DNA of 64,000 bases from Berkiella_A sp964633725 (GTDB lineage Bacteria; Pseudomonadota; Gammaproteobacteria; Berkiellales; Berkiellaceae). Both the position numbers and the translations under genes were made by a program. Positions 1-9,351 of the stretch are shown in pieces. The notes under the pieces are model-generated. The model saw nothing but the letters and a program-made list of their open reading frames with translations. It was not told the origin of the DNA and made no database searches. Positions within the stretch are counted from its first letter, which is position 1. Every line of letters starts with the position of its first letter. Location: positions 12,744 to 76,743 of the forward strand of contig CAZWHY010000013.1 in the NCBI GenBank assembly GCA_964633725.1, in the 5' to 3' direction.

Positions 1-1740
1 ATAATCTAACCTAAGATTATTAAGATATGCAAATGAACCAAAGCTTTTGCCATAATTATCAATCGATGTTTTTGCGCCAAGTGCAGAAACTTTTGCAAAA
101 AAGTCTCTTACAATATCTACTCGTTTAACCACACCATACTCAGGCAACTCAATAACAATTTTACTTGCGTCCTTGCCCATTTTTTTTAATTCAACTAACA
201 ACCAAACAACAAACAAAGGATCATCCATCGAGCTCGGTGAAATATTGATAGCAAAATGCACATCTTGAGAGTTTGTTTTTGCTAACTGAATAACATTTGC
301 GACTATCGCTCTATCTAAATCTGTGACTCGATTAAGTCGCTCCGCCATTGGCATAAACATACCCGCATTTAAAAGCGTATCTTCATCCAGTTGTATTCGC
401 ATAAGCGTTTCATATAATTTAATCTCGGGATGCGCCAATAATTTTGTGGGTTGAAAGTGTAGTTTGATTTTGTTTTGTTCAACAACTTGGGTGAAAATTT
501 CTCCCCATTCATGGGCGCCTCGTACTGATTTTTCTTCCAAATGTTTTAGAAAATACCAACCATTTGCCCCTTTAGGCTGTGCTTGACGCAATGCCATATC
601 AAGCTGGGATAATATTTCTGTTTTGGATTGCGCTGTTGTAAAGCTGCAAACACCTATGTGAATAATATTTTCTTCTTTTGCTAATCCTTTTGCTGAAAAC
701 TTTGAAAATTCTTTTGCTAAGTTTTCCGCACATTCTGTCCCAAAATCCTCTGTTTTATTTGGACAAATTAAAATAAATGACGCGCCGCCTAGGTGTGCAA
801 TCAGTCTATTTTCTATATTATGCGTATCATCATCCATGCGCTTTGCAACTTGCCTGAGTAAATCATCTCCTGCTTCATACCCATGTTTATCGTTATATTC
901 TTTAAATTCGTAAACTTCAAACAATAATCCCATCCCAGAGTGAGAGGCATCTTTTTCAGATAAAATATGATCGAAGTTGATATCAAAATAACGCCTATTG
1001 CCTAATTTTGATACAGGGTTGACAAAGGCTTGCTCTCGAAGTGCTTCTGTTGCTTTGGCTTGCTCCTCAAAAATCTTCTTCAAACGTCTAGACATCTTAT
1101 TCATCGCTTGCACCACTCGACGCAAGTCTATTGTCCAAGGCAAGTCTTCTTCCACAAATTGTTGATTACAAATTGCAGCCGCTTGCTTTGTAACAGAACG
1201 AAGCGGTTTTAAAATAATAAATAAAAGCCCGCCCCCTAATATAAGAGCGACTACAGCGGTTAATAATAACCACCGAAGGGATTGTGCAAAAGTTTTCCAA
1301 ATTTGTTCATATGCAAAACCTGGATTGCTCTGAACAATAACGGCACCTTGCTGCAACCAACCAGACTGTATTTGAGCACTGGCCTCTTTAACTGGCAACT
1401 TAAAATATCCGATAAACCAATCAGGAACAGAATAAAACTTCACCTCTAATTTTCTTTCTAGTAGTATTTTATTATTTTGATCAATCACAATGATTTTTTG
1501 GTAATAACCACTATCCCAAACCGCATCCACAATTCTACTAGCAACCGGAATATCCAGTTTTTGATCAACCATCGCTAGTGATAGTGATAAGCCTAAAGAA
1601 GTCGCTGTATCTTTAGAATTTTTTGTTAGCTGTTTATCTAAAAAAGTTTGTGTGTTATTGGCAACAAATGTCATCATGCCCAAAAACAATCCTAACAATA
1701 CAAACATAGCCGATAAAAATAGTTGCCGACTCAGCGTCAT
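1..1740 (-). CDS. lapD: LapD-like c-di-GMP receptor (HAMP-GGDEF-EAL), 3' end outside window
   Basis: Open reading frame of at least 580 codons running off the left edge; ATG at 1740 with an AGGAGGG ribosome site just upstream. Visible order: an N-terminal membrane segment (about residues 7-27), a periplasmic LapD/MoxY-type domain (about 28-150), a second membrane segment (about 155-175), HAMP, a GGDEF domain and an EAL domain. The GGDEF motif reads LGGAS and the EAL motif reads ETL (context LYETLMR), so both enzymatic sites look inactive. This is the known hallmark of LapD, which binds c-di-GMP in its EAL domain and sequesters the protease LapG in the periplasm. It lies 24 bp after lapG and is probably co-transcribed with it. 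The family call is firm; loss of catalysis is inferred from the motifs. Confidence 0.9.
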   Translation of the reverse strand, partial: MTLSRQLFLSAMFVLLGLFLGMMTFVANNTQTFLDKQLTKNSKDTATSLGLSLSLAMVDQKLDIPVASRIVDAVWDSGYYQKIIVIDQNNKILLERKLEVKFYSVPDWFIGYFKLPVKEASAQIQSGWLQQGAVIVQSNPGFAYEQIWKTFAQSLRWLLLTAVVALILGGGLLFIILKPLRSVTKQAAAICNQQFVEEDLPWTIDLRRVVQAMNKMSRRLKKIFEEQAKATEALREQAFVNPVSKLGNRRYFDINFDHILSEKDASHSGMGLLFEVYEFKEYNDKHGYEAGDDLLRQVAKRMDDDTHNIENRLIAHLGGASFILICPNKTEDFGTECAENLAKEFSKFSAKGLAKEENIIHIGVCSFTTAQSKTEILSQLDMALRQAQPKGANGWYFLKHLEEKSVRGAHEWGEIFTQVVEQNKIKLHFQPTKLLAHPEIKLYETLMRIQLDEDTLLNAGMFMPMAERLNRVTDLDRAIVANVIQLAKTNSQDVHFAINISPSSMDDPLFVVWLLVELKKMGKDASKIVIELPEYGVVKRVDIVRDFFAKVSALGAKTSIDNYGKSFGSFAYLNNLRLDY

Positions 1741-1764
1741 ATACCCTCCTGCTTAGAAAAGCAG

Positions 1765-2493
1765 TTATCTAAATTTGCCAATTTCACCCAATTCCATACG
1801 TTGCTTCATTTCAGACCAAAGATCTAGCTCATCAGCATTACCCAACTTTTTACCTTTGCTCAATTGCTTACTTTTCCACAATCCCGAACCATTGAAAGAA
1901 TAAATAGGCCTTAAATCCGAGCGCTTGCTGGCAGAAAGAATTTCTCCATTAATATTATCTAATACCAATGGCACACTGCTGGGAAACTCATAATAGGTTA
2001 AAACCATATGAGCCTGCTCATAACCACCATGTTCTTTATATTTAACGTAAGTAATTAAAAGCTTCTCATCATCAACACCCAGTTCAAGCAAAGTGAAATA
2101 TTTTGCAATGGAAAAATCTTCACAATCTCCAGAACCAGAGACTAAAAACTCCAATGGTGTAGCCCAATAGTCTTTAACGCCCCAATGACGCCTATCTGTT
2201 TTATATTGCAGAAAATTAAAAAAAATATTTACTTTGTTCAGCTTGTCGATTTCTGATATGTCTTTATTTTTTTCCATTAGATCAAGCCATTTTACTAACC
2301 GTCTTTTGGCGTAATCTCCATATTCGGAGCTGACTTTATTTAAATATCCATCTGTAAAGCTAATAGATGCAGTTAAAAATATGAATGAAAAGAAAATAAT
2401 AAAAATATAACGAGACCGACGGAATCGATTGGTGTGATGTGACAAAAATTTAATTTTTGAAATATATAGTGCTATATTCAAATTCATGTTCAT
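1765..2493 (-). CDS. lapG: LapG-like periplasmic transglutaminase-fold cysteine protease
   Basis: 242 residues, peptidase family C93 (bacterial transglutaminase-like, DUF920). A membrane or uncleaved signal segment lies at about 29-46. The catalytic triad is visible: C124 in GDCEDF, H162 in AHMVL and D179 in VLDN. The family signature DYWATPLEF precedes the cysteine, and acidic residues around C124 fit the known calcium site. LapG cleaves the N-terminal retention region of LapA/RtxA-type adhesins when not held by LapD. A hairpin between lapE and this gene suggests that lapG-lapD is its own transcription unit; a TATAGT box about 25 bp upstream of the ATG is a possible -10 element. Confidence 0.92.
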   Translation of the reverse strand: MNMNLNIALYISKIKFLSHHTNRFRRSRYIFIIFFSFIFLTASISFTDGYLNKVSSEYGDYAKRRLVKWLDLMEKNKDISEIDKLNKVNIFFNFLQYKTDRRHWGVKDYWATPLEFLVSGSGDCEDFSIAKYFTLLELGVDDEKLLITYVKYKEHGGYEQAHMVLTYYEFPSSVPLVLDNINGEILSASKRSDLRPIYSFNGSGLWKSKQLSKGKKLGNADELDLWSEMKQRMELGEIGKFR

Positions 2494-2537
2494 CAGAAAT
2501 TTTCCCTAGAACCAGAATACTATAACACCAGAAACAA

Positions 2538-2561
2538 CAAAAGGGGCTAAAGCCCCTTTTG
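2538..2561 (-). terminator. Intrinsic terminator after lapE
   Basis: An 11-bp perfect stem (arms 2538-2548 and 2551-2561) with a 2-base loop, GGGGC core and A/T-rich flanks. It sits 16 bp after the lapE stop and before lapG on the minus strand. The arms end in A4/T4, so it could work in both directions, but only minus-strand genes lie on either side. Confidence 0.75.
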
Positions 2562-2576
2562 TATCAAGTACTAAGA

Positions 2577-3998
2577 TTAACTTTCGAAAGATTTATCTGT
2601 TCTTTCAAAGAAAGGTCTTGAACCATCAAACATACCATCAGGATGCGTATTGGAAGATTTAGGCATTTCAACACCTATATAATCTGTCAATGAACCCATT
2701 GAGTTAACAATCCTATACATACCTACGCTCAATAAATTTTCTCCATCTAAATAGTCTACAGAAGATGTGAACAATTCATTTTCAGAGTCTAGTAAATCAA
2801 GCAAAGTTCTTTGCCCAATATTAAACTGCTTCTGATATGCATTGCGAGTACGAATACTGGCATCTCTATGTGTTTTAAGATGTCTCAAAGAGTCTCTAGC
2901 CGTTTCATATTGTGTCCAAGCAAAGTGAACACGTTCAACCACTTGGCGATGCGCTCTATTACGTACTTCTTGTGCTTCGTGTTGTTTATATGCCAATCTG
3001 CACAAGTTAGCAACATCTCCCCCACCACGGAATACGTTCCATGTGAATCTTAGCATTGCAACATTCTTATCATTGTCGCCCTTAGAGCCATCAACATTAT
3101 GATTACGCTGTAAACCAAGATCCAATGTCACTCTAGGTACAAACGGTGAACGGCCTGCTTTATATTCAGAACGTGTTACATCAACGTCATAATTAGAAGC
3201 AACTAAAATTGGGTGGTTAGCTAAAGCAACATCAGTCGCATCTCTAACATTTGATGGAAAACCAGAATGAGGATTGCCTGGGAAAGATAAATTGTCAGGT
3301 GTTTTACCAATAACTCTTATATACGTTGTTTCAGCGTCTTGCAAATTACCTTCTGCACCCAAAACATTACTACGTGCTCTGGCCAAACGACCTAATGCCT
3401 GGTCTAAATCTGCTTTACGGCCAATACCACCTTCACTACGTTTTTCAATTTGGCCATAGATTTTTTGGTGAGCTGATAAATTTCTTCTGGCCACGTCTAC
3501 AACGTGCTTACGAAAATGTAGCTCAAGAAAAGATTCTACAACTTGTAACGCGATATCCTGTGCGTCACCGCTAACACGCATAGAGGCTGCTCTCACGCGG
3601 GATTTCTTTCCATCCACCGTGTGCATCACACCCCAACCATCAAATAAGAGCTGAGTGGCAGCGATATTGAATTCTCTACGAGTCAACGTTGTTGAATTTT
3701 TACCAGTTAAGCTATTAACTGCAATACCCGGAATACGAGTCTGCCCTCTGGTCGTTGAATTAAATGTATTCTCCTGGCCTGTACCACCTGTTACATCGAT
3801 CTTAGGCAGATAATCTGCATAAGCATCTCTCAAGTCTTTATTGGCTTGCTCACGAATATTTGTCGTGATCAACATGTCAGGTGATGTTTGCAAAGTATAA
3901 GCCACAGCTTCTTGAACTGTCGTTGCTTGGGCTTGAGCAGAAACCAGCCCAAGGACCACTGAAGATAAAGCTATTTTTAACAATTTGTTTTTTGGCAT
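2577..3998 (-). CDS. lapE: TolC-family outer membrane channel of the type I adhesin exporter (LapE-like)
   Basis: 473 residues. A signal peptide of about 25 residues ends in AQAQA. It is followed by two outer membrane efflux (OEP) halves rich in long helices, the usual TolC architecture of around 450-490 residues. TolC proteins form a trimeric tunnel that docks on the HlyD/LapC adaptor and exports the substrate across the outer membrane. Placement between lapC and lapG supports a dedicated channel for a Lap/RTX adhesin rather than a general efflux TolC. It is separated from the upstream regulator gene by about 400 bp, so it probably has its own promoter. A second TolC-like gene (40620-42053) belongs to a different export operon. 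Confidence 0.9.
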   Translation of the reverse strand: MPKNKLLKIALSSVVLGLVSAQAQATTVQEAVAYTLQTSPDMLITTNIREQANKDLRDAYADYLPKIDVTGGTGQENTFNSTTRGQTRIPGIAVNSLTGKNSTTLTRREFNIAATQLLFDGWGVMHTVDGKKSRVRAASMRVSGDAQDIALQVVESFLELHFRKHVVDVARRNLSAHQKIYGQIEKRSEGGIGRKADLDQALGRLARARSNVLGAEGNLQDAETTYIRVIGKTPDNLSFPGNPHSGFPSNVRDATDVALANHPILVASNYDVDVTRSEYKAGRSPFVPRVTLDLGLQRNHNVDGSKGDNDKNVAMLRFTWNVFRGGGDVANLCRLAYKQHEAQEVRNRAHRQVVERVHFAWTQYETARDSLRHLKTHRDASIRTRNAYQKQFNIGQRTLLDLLDSENELFTSSVDYLDGENLLSVGMYRIVNSMGSLTDYIGVEMPKSSNTHPDGMFDGSRPFFERTDKSFES

Positions 3999-4395
3999 AA
4001 CTGTGTCCGCTATTTTACTATCCTAAAAATCCATGGAATCTTGTTTCAAATAGTTAGTGAATCTTATTGCTAACTATTCAAACATACTTAACAGGCTTCC
4101 ATATTACATATATCATTCTGACCAGGGAATACTTTTTTACGTATTTTTCACATATATAATTAAAAGTATCTGCTATCGCTCCCTATCCGCCTAAAGTTTA
4201 GAGCTAAACTATCTAAAACTAGGCAACGTAATGATGCCTTGTATTAGCAACTTAAGCAATCAACTTAGATCAGCATTTTTAGATTAAAGCATTTTAGAAC
4301 CGCTTTGACAATGATTAGGTTTTTAGAAGCGCTTTATTTAGGGGTTATTTAGGACTTAATTAGGTTTAGTTTATAACTATTTGTGGTTGATAATT
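3999..4395. other. 397-bp intergenic region upstream of lapE
   Basis: AT-rich, no convincing ORF on either strand. It separates the lapB-lapC-regulator genes from lapE and must hold any separate lapE promoter; several TATA-like stretches occur but no -35/-10 pair stands out. No long hairpin or repeat was seen. Confidence 0.5.
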
Positions 4396-5076
4396 TTAAG
4401 AATGGGGATCTTCATGGTGCCAAATAAAGCCTATTTGTTGATGCCGATTGATATATAACGCTAGCTGCAATCTATCGTGGATCTTCATCTTTCTAAAAAT
4501 AACCCCTAAGTGCGCTTTAACCGTACGCTCTGATATACTGAGTTGCTCGGCTATTTTCCTGTTGCTAGCCCCTAGTGCAACCCACTTTGCAATTTCAGTT
4601 TCCCTGACCGTTAAACAAGCTAACCCGGCATCTAGTTCCTGTGCTTCTGTGTGTTGCGATTTCGCTATGTCCTCTATTTCTAATAATAATCTTGACACAA
4701 ATTTTCTATCAACCCATAACTCATTTGCTAATACCGTATTCACTACTTTTGGCAAAATCGTTACATCAACATCATAAGTGCAATACGCTTTGGCGCCGAA
4801 TAGTATGGCCGCTATTTCCTCTCTTTGATTAAGTTCTGCGGCCATTATTACGATATTTAACTCCGGCTGAAACCCATGAATGGTTGAAATTTCATGCACC
4901 CCATTATTCCCTAAAATCTGTAAGTCCAAAATAAGGACATCAAATTTTACTTTTTTAAGACAAATTTCTAAATTACGAATATCATGAATAGCCAGATCGT
5001 ACATCACATGCTCAGAAGATAGCATCTGCCGCCAAAGAGCAGCCAACGCCTCATCAGCCGTTGCTATCAATATCAT
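4396..5076 (-). CDS. Atypical LuxR/NarL-family response regulator
   Basis: 226 residues. An N-terminal receiver-like domain (about 1-120) is followed by a LuxR-type helix-turn-helix (about 150-210; the segment starting LTVRETEIAKW and the recognition helix SERTVKAHL are typical). The presumed phospho-acceptor D51 (VLILDLQ) is kept. However, the conserved Ser/Thr after beta-4 is Ala (IMAAE), the beta-5 lysine is not seen, and the N-terminal acidic pair is weak. It may therefore act without classical phosphorylation. It starts 2 bp after the lapC stop, so it is part of the exporter operon. Probable role, inferred from position: transcriptional control of adhesin or exporter genes. Confidence 0.82.
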   Translation of the reverse strand: MILIATADEALAALWRQMLSSEHVMYDLAIHDIRNLEICLKKVKFDVLILDLQILGNNGVHEISTIHGFQPELNIVIMAAELNQREEIAAILFGAKAYCTYDVDVTILPKVVNTVLANELWVDRKFVSRLLLEIEDIAKSQHTEAQELDAGLACLTVRETEIAKWVALGASNRKIAEQLSISERTVKAHLGVIFRKMKIHDRLQLALYINRHQQIGFIWHHEDPHS

Positions 5077-5078
5077 GA

Positions 5079-6416
5079 CTACCGCTCTCTCATCGCATTT
5101 TTTCTGGCTTTTATGATGGGTTTCAATAAATATTCTAAAACAGTCTTATGCCCTGTTAAAATATCTACCGTTGCACTCATGCCTGGAATAATATCCAACC
5201 GCTCGCCATGCTTACCGATTAAGAAATTCCTGTCGCTGGTGCGCACCCGAATCTGGTAATAAGGATCGCCTTTTTCATCCATAATCGTATCGGCACTAAT
5301 ATGCTCAACGGTTGCTTTTAACCCACCGTAAATAGAAAAATCATACGCCGAAACTTTAACCGTCGCTTCCAAATCTGGTCTTAAAAAACCAATATCGGAA
5401 GGGCGAATATTCGCCTCTATTAACAAGGTATCATTCAGAGGTACAACATCAAACAAATCCTCACCTGGCTGGATAATCCCACCAATGGTATGAATATGAA
5501 TCTGATTTATCGTGCCTCTAACCGGAGTTCGTACCACAGTTCTAGAAAACCTATCTTCTGCTGCTCTTTGTGTTTCTAACAAACGACGGTATTCTGATTT
5601 AGTGGTATTAAGCTCTGCAATGGTTTCCGTTCTAAAGGTAATTAATAACTCATCTATTTTTCTTTGCGCGCCCACCAACGTGGACTTCACCCTGGGTATG
5701 GATAACTGGGTTTGCTCTAGCTCTCCCGCCAAATCATTTACGGTACGTTCTAGTCTTAAAATTTCCACTTCAGATACGGCGCCATCTTTTGCCAAGGGTC
5801 TGGTTAAGTCCAATTCTCTTTCTACCAACGCCAAACTTCTTTGCATTTGCTCACTTTTACCGTTTAGCTCTAGCAATTCCTGTTTGATCTGTCCTTCTTG
5901 TTCTTTTAGAATATATAATTTTACTTCTAGTTCTCTTTTCCTGGAGTCATATAAGCTTGTCTCATTTTGAACATAATGCGGAAACTTTTTATCTAGTTGT
6001 TCAGAAAACTCTAATTCTTTCCCACTCGCCTCTGCTGATAATCGAGAAATTTTGGCTTCTAACGCATGAATTTGAACTTCCCCTTCTTTCAAAGAAGAGG
6101 AAAACCTTGTATCGTCAATCACCATGAGGATTTGATCACGCTCAACAATATCACCAATTTTGACGCGAATGTCTTTAACGATACCCCCTTCCAAGTTTTG
6201 CACCGTTTGTATATTGGTGGAGGGAATCACTTTACCCTGTCCTGTCGTCACAACATCCAATACCGCAAAATTTGCCCATATCACAGAGACAAACAAAAAA
6301 GATACGGCTGCCCACAAAATAATATGATAAACAATCGGCACCCCTTGCATCATCGCGGCACTACTGTCGGTCATAAATTCAATATCAACTTCTTTAATGT
6401 TTCTTTTATTTTTCAT
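5079..6416 (-). CDS. lapC: HlyD-family membrane fusion protein of the type I secretion system (LapC-like)
   Basis: 445 residues. A short cytoplasmic N-terminus, one membrane helix (about 30-52), a lipoyl/barrel-sandwich half, a long alpha-helical hairpin (about 110-280) and a C-terminal beta-barrel region. This is the standard length and layout of HlyD/LapC adaptors that link the ABC exporter to TolC. It starts 11 bp after lapB. The C-terminal HlyD signature region (VRTPVRGTINQ and following) is well preserved. Confidence 0.92.
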   Translation of the reverse strand: MKNKRNIKEVDIEFMTDSSAAMMQGVPIVYHIILWAAVSFLFVSVIWANFAVLDVVTTGQGKVIPSTNIQTVQNLEGGIVKDIRVKIGDIVERDQILMVIDDTRFSSSLKEGEVQIHALEAKISRLSAEASGKELEFSEQLDKKFPHYVQNETSLYDSRKRELEVKLYILKEQEGQIKQELLELNGKSEQMQRSLALVERELDLTRPLAKDGAVSEVEILRLERTVNDLAGELEQTQLSIPRVKSTLVGAQRKIDELLITFRTETIAELNTTKSEYRRLLETQRAAEDRFSRTVVRTPVRGTINQIHIHTIGGIIQPGEDLFDVVPLNDTLLIEANIRPSDIGFLRPDLEATVKVSAYDFSIYGGLKATVEHISADTIMDEKGDPYYQIRVRTSDRNFLIGKHGERLDIIPGMSATVDILTGHKTVLEYLLKPIIKARKNAMRER

Positions 6417-6427
6417 AATTTTTGCAT

Positions 6428-8821
6428 CTATTTTGATGGTGAATGTAATTTGCCTTCCGCAAGCGCCTTTAAGACTAAGTCTCTAGGACCATCGGCTATA
6501 ATTTTGCCATTGTCCATAAGAATCAATCTATCAACTAAAGACAATAGCGAACCTTTGTGCGTCACTAGAATCAACGTTTTGTCTTTGGCTATTTCTGTGA
6601 GCTGTGTTTTAAATAATTCTTCCGTTCGATTATCCATCATATTGGTCGGCTCATCGAGTACCATAATAGGGGGATCCATTATCATCGCTCTGGCAATGGC
6701 AACGGCTTGCCTTTGTCCACCAGATAGTTTGTCACCCCTCTCTCCTACCGGCATATCAAACCCTTGTGGATGTCTCGCTATAAAATCTGTCACCCCTGCA
6801 ATTTTGGCCGCTCGTAATATTCTATTGTCATCTGCAAACGGTGCGCTAAAAGTAATATTGTCTTTTACAGAGCCGTAAAACAAAACAATATCTTGCGGGA
6901 CATAACCAATGTTACGACGTATAGAGGAAGGATCTAATTGGCTAATCTCAGTACCATCTAATAAAATACTGCCACTAGTGGATTTATATAATCCCAAAAT
7001 TAATTTTTCTATGGTTGTCTTACCTGAACCAATTCGGCCAATAATGCCTATTTTTTCACCGGCTGTAATGTGAAAAGATACATCGTTTAAGGCTGGCACC
7101 TCTTGATTGGGGTAATGAAATACAACATTCTTGAACTCTATATCACCGTGCAAAACAGGGCGATGTAGTGGCGTCTTGCCTTTCACTCGCTCTGTTGGCA
7201 TTTTCATTATATTGTCTAACGACTGTAAGGCCGCGGTAGATTGATGATAACGTGTTAATAACCCCGCGACTTGCGCCAACGGCGCCAACGCACGTCCAGT
7301 CAAAATGGTACACGCTATCAAGGCACCCATGGTCATATCACCATCAGAAATCCTGTTGACACCTAATATCACCACAAAGACTCCGGCAACTTGTTGCACC
7401 CACGTAGAAAAACTAACCGCCGTTAATGACAAACTTCTAATTTTAGTCCCTAATTTTGCAGACATCCCAACAGCGTGTTCCCATTTTTTTTGTAATACGC
7501 CTTCTGCTGACATAGTTTTAATTGTCTCAACACCAGACAAAGATTCAATCAGCATGGCATGTTTTTGACCAGAATAGCGATACGACTCTTTCACGATTTT
7601 ATTTAAGGGCATCTGAATAATTAACCCCATACTGATAACCAACGGTACGGCTATCAAAGGCACTATGGCCACATAACCACCAATCATATAAACAATCATG
7701 ATGAAAAATACAACAAACGGCAAGTCGATTAAGGCACTAATTGTCGTCGAGGTGAAAAAATCCCTGAAAGAATCAAATTGCTGCATATTATTCGCAAAAT
7801 TACCCACAGATTCAGGGCGTGATTCCATTCGAACGCCCATCATCTGCTCAAAAATTCTAGAAGACAGAATCACATCTGTCTTTTTAGCGGCAATATCAAT
7901 AAAATATCCTCGCAACATTTTCATCAGAAAATCAAAGCAAAATACGATTAAAATACCAATGGCCAATACCGTTAAAGTATCAATCGCATTATTGGGCACC
8001 ACTCTATCATATACGTTCATCACAAACAGTGAGGAACCAATCGCGAATATATTAATAAAAAATGAGGCGACTAAAACTTCGGAATATAAGGGCCATGTTT
8101 TTTTTATGACATCCCAAAACCATGCTTTGGGGCGTTCTTTGAATCCCTCATCAGTACGTTTGTCAAACCTAAAGGCTGGACGACTGAATATAGCATACCC
8201 GGTATAGACTTTTTCCAGTTGTTCATAGGTTAAAATAATCTCGCCTTCTTTGCTTTCTGGCTGAATCAGTTTAACTTTTTTATGTTTTTTGCTATTCTCG
8301 ATTAAAACACAAGCTTGACGATTATGTAGCAATAATACACAAGGCAATACCAAAGAAGATATTTCTTCTACTGTTCGTGTCATAATTTGAGAAGACAAAC
8401 CCGCGCGTTCAGATGAACGTATAAAAAGCTCTGGTGTCAATTTATTATCAACCAGTGGTAACCCTGCAATTAAAGACTCAGGTGAAAAAGGATTGTGCTC
8501 CAGTCTCGTTAGAATCATTAAACAACCCAATAGTGGATCATAAGCAGACACATGGGTCGGTGGCACATCCCAAGGATTATCATCCTTCGTTTTATCTTTT
8601 GCTTTTGATTTCGATTCTGTTTTTTTAGCTTCTTCGTCTTGGCTTGCCTCTGCTTTTTCAGCCGGTTTGCCTGTATCTTGTTTGGGTGACGAGTTTGTTT
8701 TTGACACATTACTATCTTTGATATCTTTGATATCCTTTATACCATCTATATCTTGTGTCTCTTTTTTATTTTTAGCTTTTTTTGAGCGGTCATCAGACTT
8801 CGTATTTTTAGATTGCGCCAT
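6428..8821 (-). CDS. lapB: Type I secretion ABC transporter with degenerate C39 domain (LapB-like)
   Basis: 797 residues. An unusual Lys/Asp/Glu-rich N-terminal extension of about 95 residues contains the repeat IKDIKDIKD. Then come a C39 peptidase-like domain (about 95-225), six membrane helices (about 250-520) and a nucleotide-binding domain with Walker A GRIGSGKTT (595-603), signature LSGGQ (699-703), Walker B ending in DE (723-724) and H-loop H755. In the C39-like domain the catalytic DC pair is DP (YDPLLGCL), so it should bind but not cleave substrate, as in HlyB/LapB exporters of RTX or giant adhesins. It starts 11 bp after the STAS gene, suggesting one operon with the phosphatase/STAS pair. 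Confidence 0.93.
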   Translation of the reverse strand: MAQSKNTKSDDRSKKAKNKKETQDIDGIKDIKDIKDSNVSKTNSSPKQDTGKPAEKAEASQDEEAKKTESKSKAKDKTKDDNPWDVPPTHVSAYDPLLGCLMILTRLEHNPFSPESLIAGLPLVDNKLTPELFIRSSERAGLSSQIMTRTVEEISSLVLPCVLLLHNRQACVLIENSKKHKKVKLIQPESKEGEIILTYEQLEKVYTGYAIFSRPAFRFDKRTDEGFKERPKAWFWDVIKKTWPLYSEVLVASFFINIFAIGSSLFVMNVYDRVVPNNAIDTLTVLAIGILIVFCFDFLMKMLRGYFIDIAAKKTDVILSSRIFEQMMGVRMESRPESVGNFANNMQQFDSFRDFFTSTTISALIDLPFVVFFIMIVYMIGGYVAIVPLIAVPLVISMGLIIQMPLNKIVKESYRYSGQKHAMLIESLSGVETIKTMSAEGVLQKKWEHAVGMSAKLGTKIRSLSLTAVSFSTWVQQVAGVFVVILGVNRISDGDMTMGALIACTILTGRALAPLAQVAGLLTRYHQSTAALQSLDNIMKMPTERVKGKTPLHRPVLHGDIEFKNVVFHYPNQEVPALNDVSFHITAGEKIGIIGRIGSGKTTIEKLILGLYKSTSGSILLDGTEISQLDPSSIRRNIGYVPQDIVLFYGSVKDNITFSAPFADDNRILRAAKIAGVTDFIARHPQGFDMPVGERGDKLSGGQRQAVAIARAMIMDPPIMVLDEPTNMMDNRTEELFKTQLTEIAKDKTLILVTHKGSLLSLVDRLILMDNGKIIADGPRDLVLKALAEGKLHSPSK

Positions 8822-8832
8822 GATATCTCTCG

Positions 8833-9351
8833 TTAGTGTCCTTTATTCGGGTGACCGATGGTATCCACAACAGCCTGCATTGCAGGATTGTTCGTTAGAT
8901 CAGCCAATATTTCATGCGATTTATGAACATTTATCGTAATTTGTGTTCTTGTTATACTAGGTTTATCTATGGCTGAAAATTCAGCCAGCGATGCTCTATA
9001 GGGTGACACCCCTAATTTTAATAAACATAATGTCTCCATTCGCAAAGCCAATAATTCTGTTTGAATATCATCACTATTATAATAAACAATTATTGGGTTG
9101 CCAGCTAACTTTTTGCACTCTAGTGCATAAGAGGCAATTAGACCATAAATTGTGCTATCTATAAATTCAGCCCCAGTTAAATCTATTGCTAGGTTTTGTC
9201 TTTGCTTTTGTTTTTCCCATTGCTGGAGCACTAATAAAAAAGTACGCTCTAGCCAATCAGAATCCAAGAATCTCAGTTCACCTTGTAAAGCAACCACTGT
9301 ATTTTTCTCATCAATCAAATATGTAATATGGCTCGACGTATTTCTTGTCAT
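8833..9351 (-). CDS. STAS-domain protein (anti-sigma factor antagonist type, HsbA-like)
   Basis: 172 residues. A STAS domain occupies about residues 10-115, with the phosphorylatable serine in FIDSTIYG following the LAIDLTGAE strand. A C-terminal extension of about 55 residues has no clear family. STAS antagonists switch partners when phosphorylated or dephosphorylated; in pseudomonads HsbA binds the anti-sigma factor FlgM or the diguanylate cyclase HsbD depending on phosphorylation. The start codon overlaps the stop of the upstream REC-phosphatase (ATGA), so the two are translationally coupled. Linkage to lapB suggests that it feeds into adhesin export, but that is inference. Confidence 0.83.
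   Translation of the reverse strand: MTRNTSSHITYLIDEKNTVVALQGELRFLDSDWLERTFLLVLQQWEKQKQRQNLAIDLTGAEFIDSTIYGLIASYALECKKLAGNPIIVYYNSDDIQTELLALRMETLCLLKLGVSPYRASLAEFSAIDKPSITRTQITINVHKSHEILADLTNNPAMQAVVDTIGHPNKGH

Noticed and set aside
3274..3574. Plus-strand frames inside lapE
   Set aside because: They are antisense to a well-supported TolC-family gene, with no ribosome site or homology.
6066..6878. 270-codon plus-strand frame across lapC and lapB
   Set aside because: Antisense to both exporter genes with their full motifs; a coding shadow.
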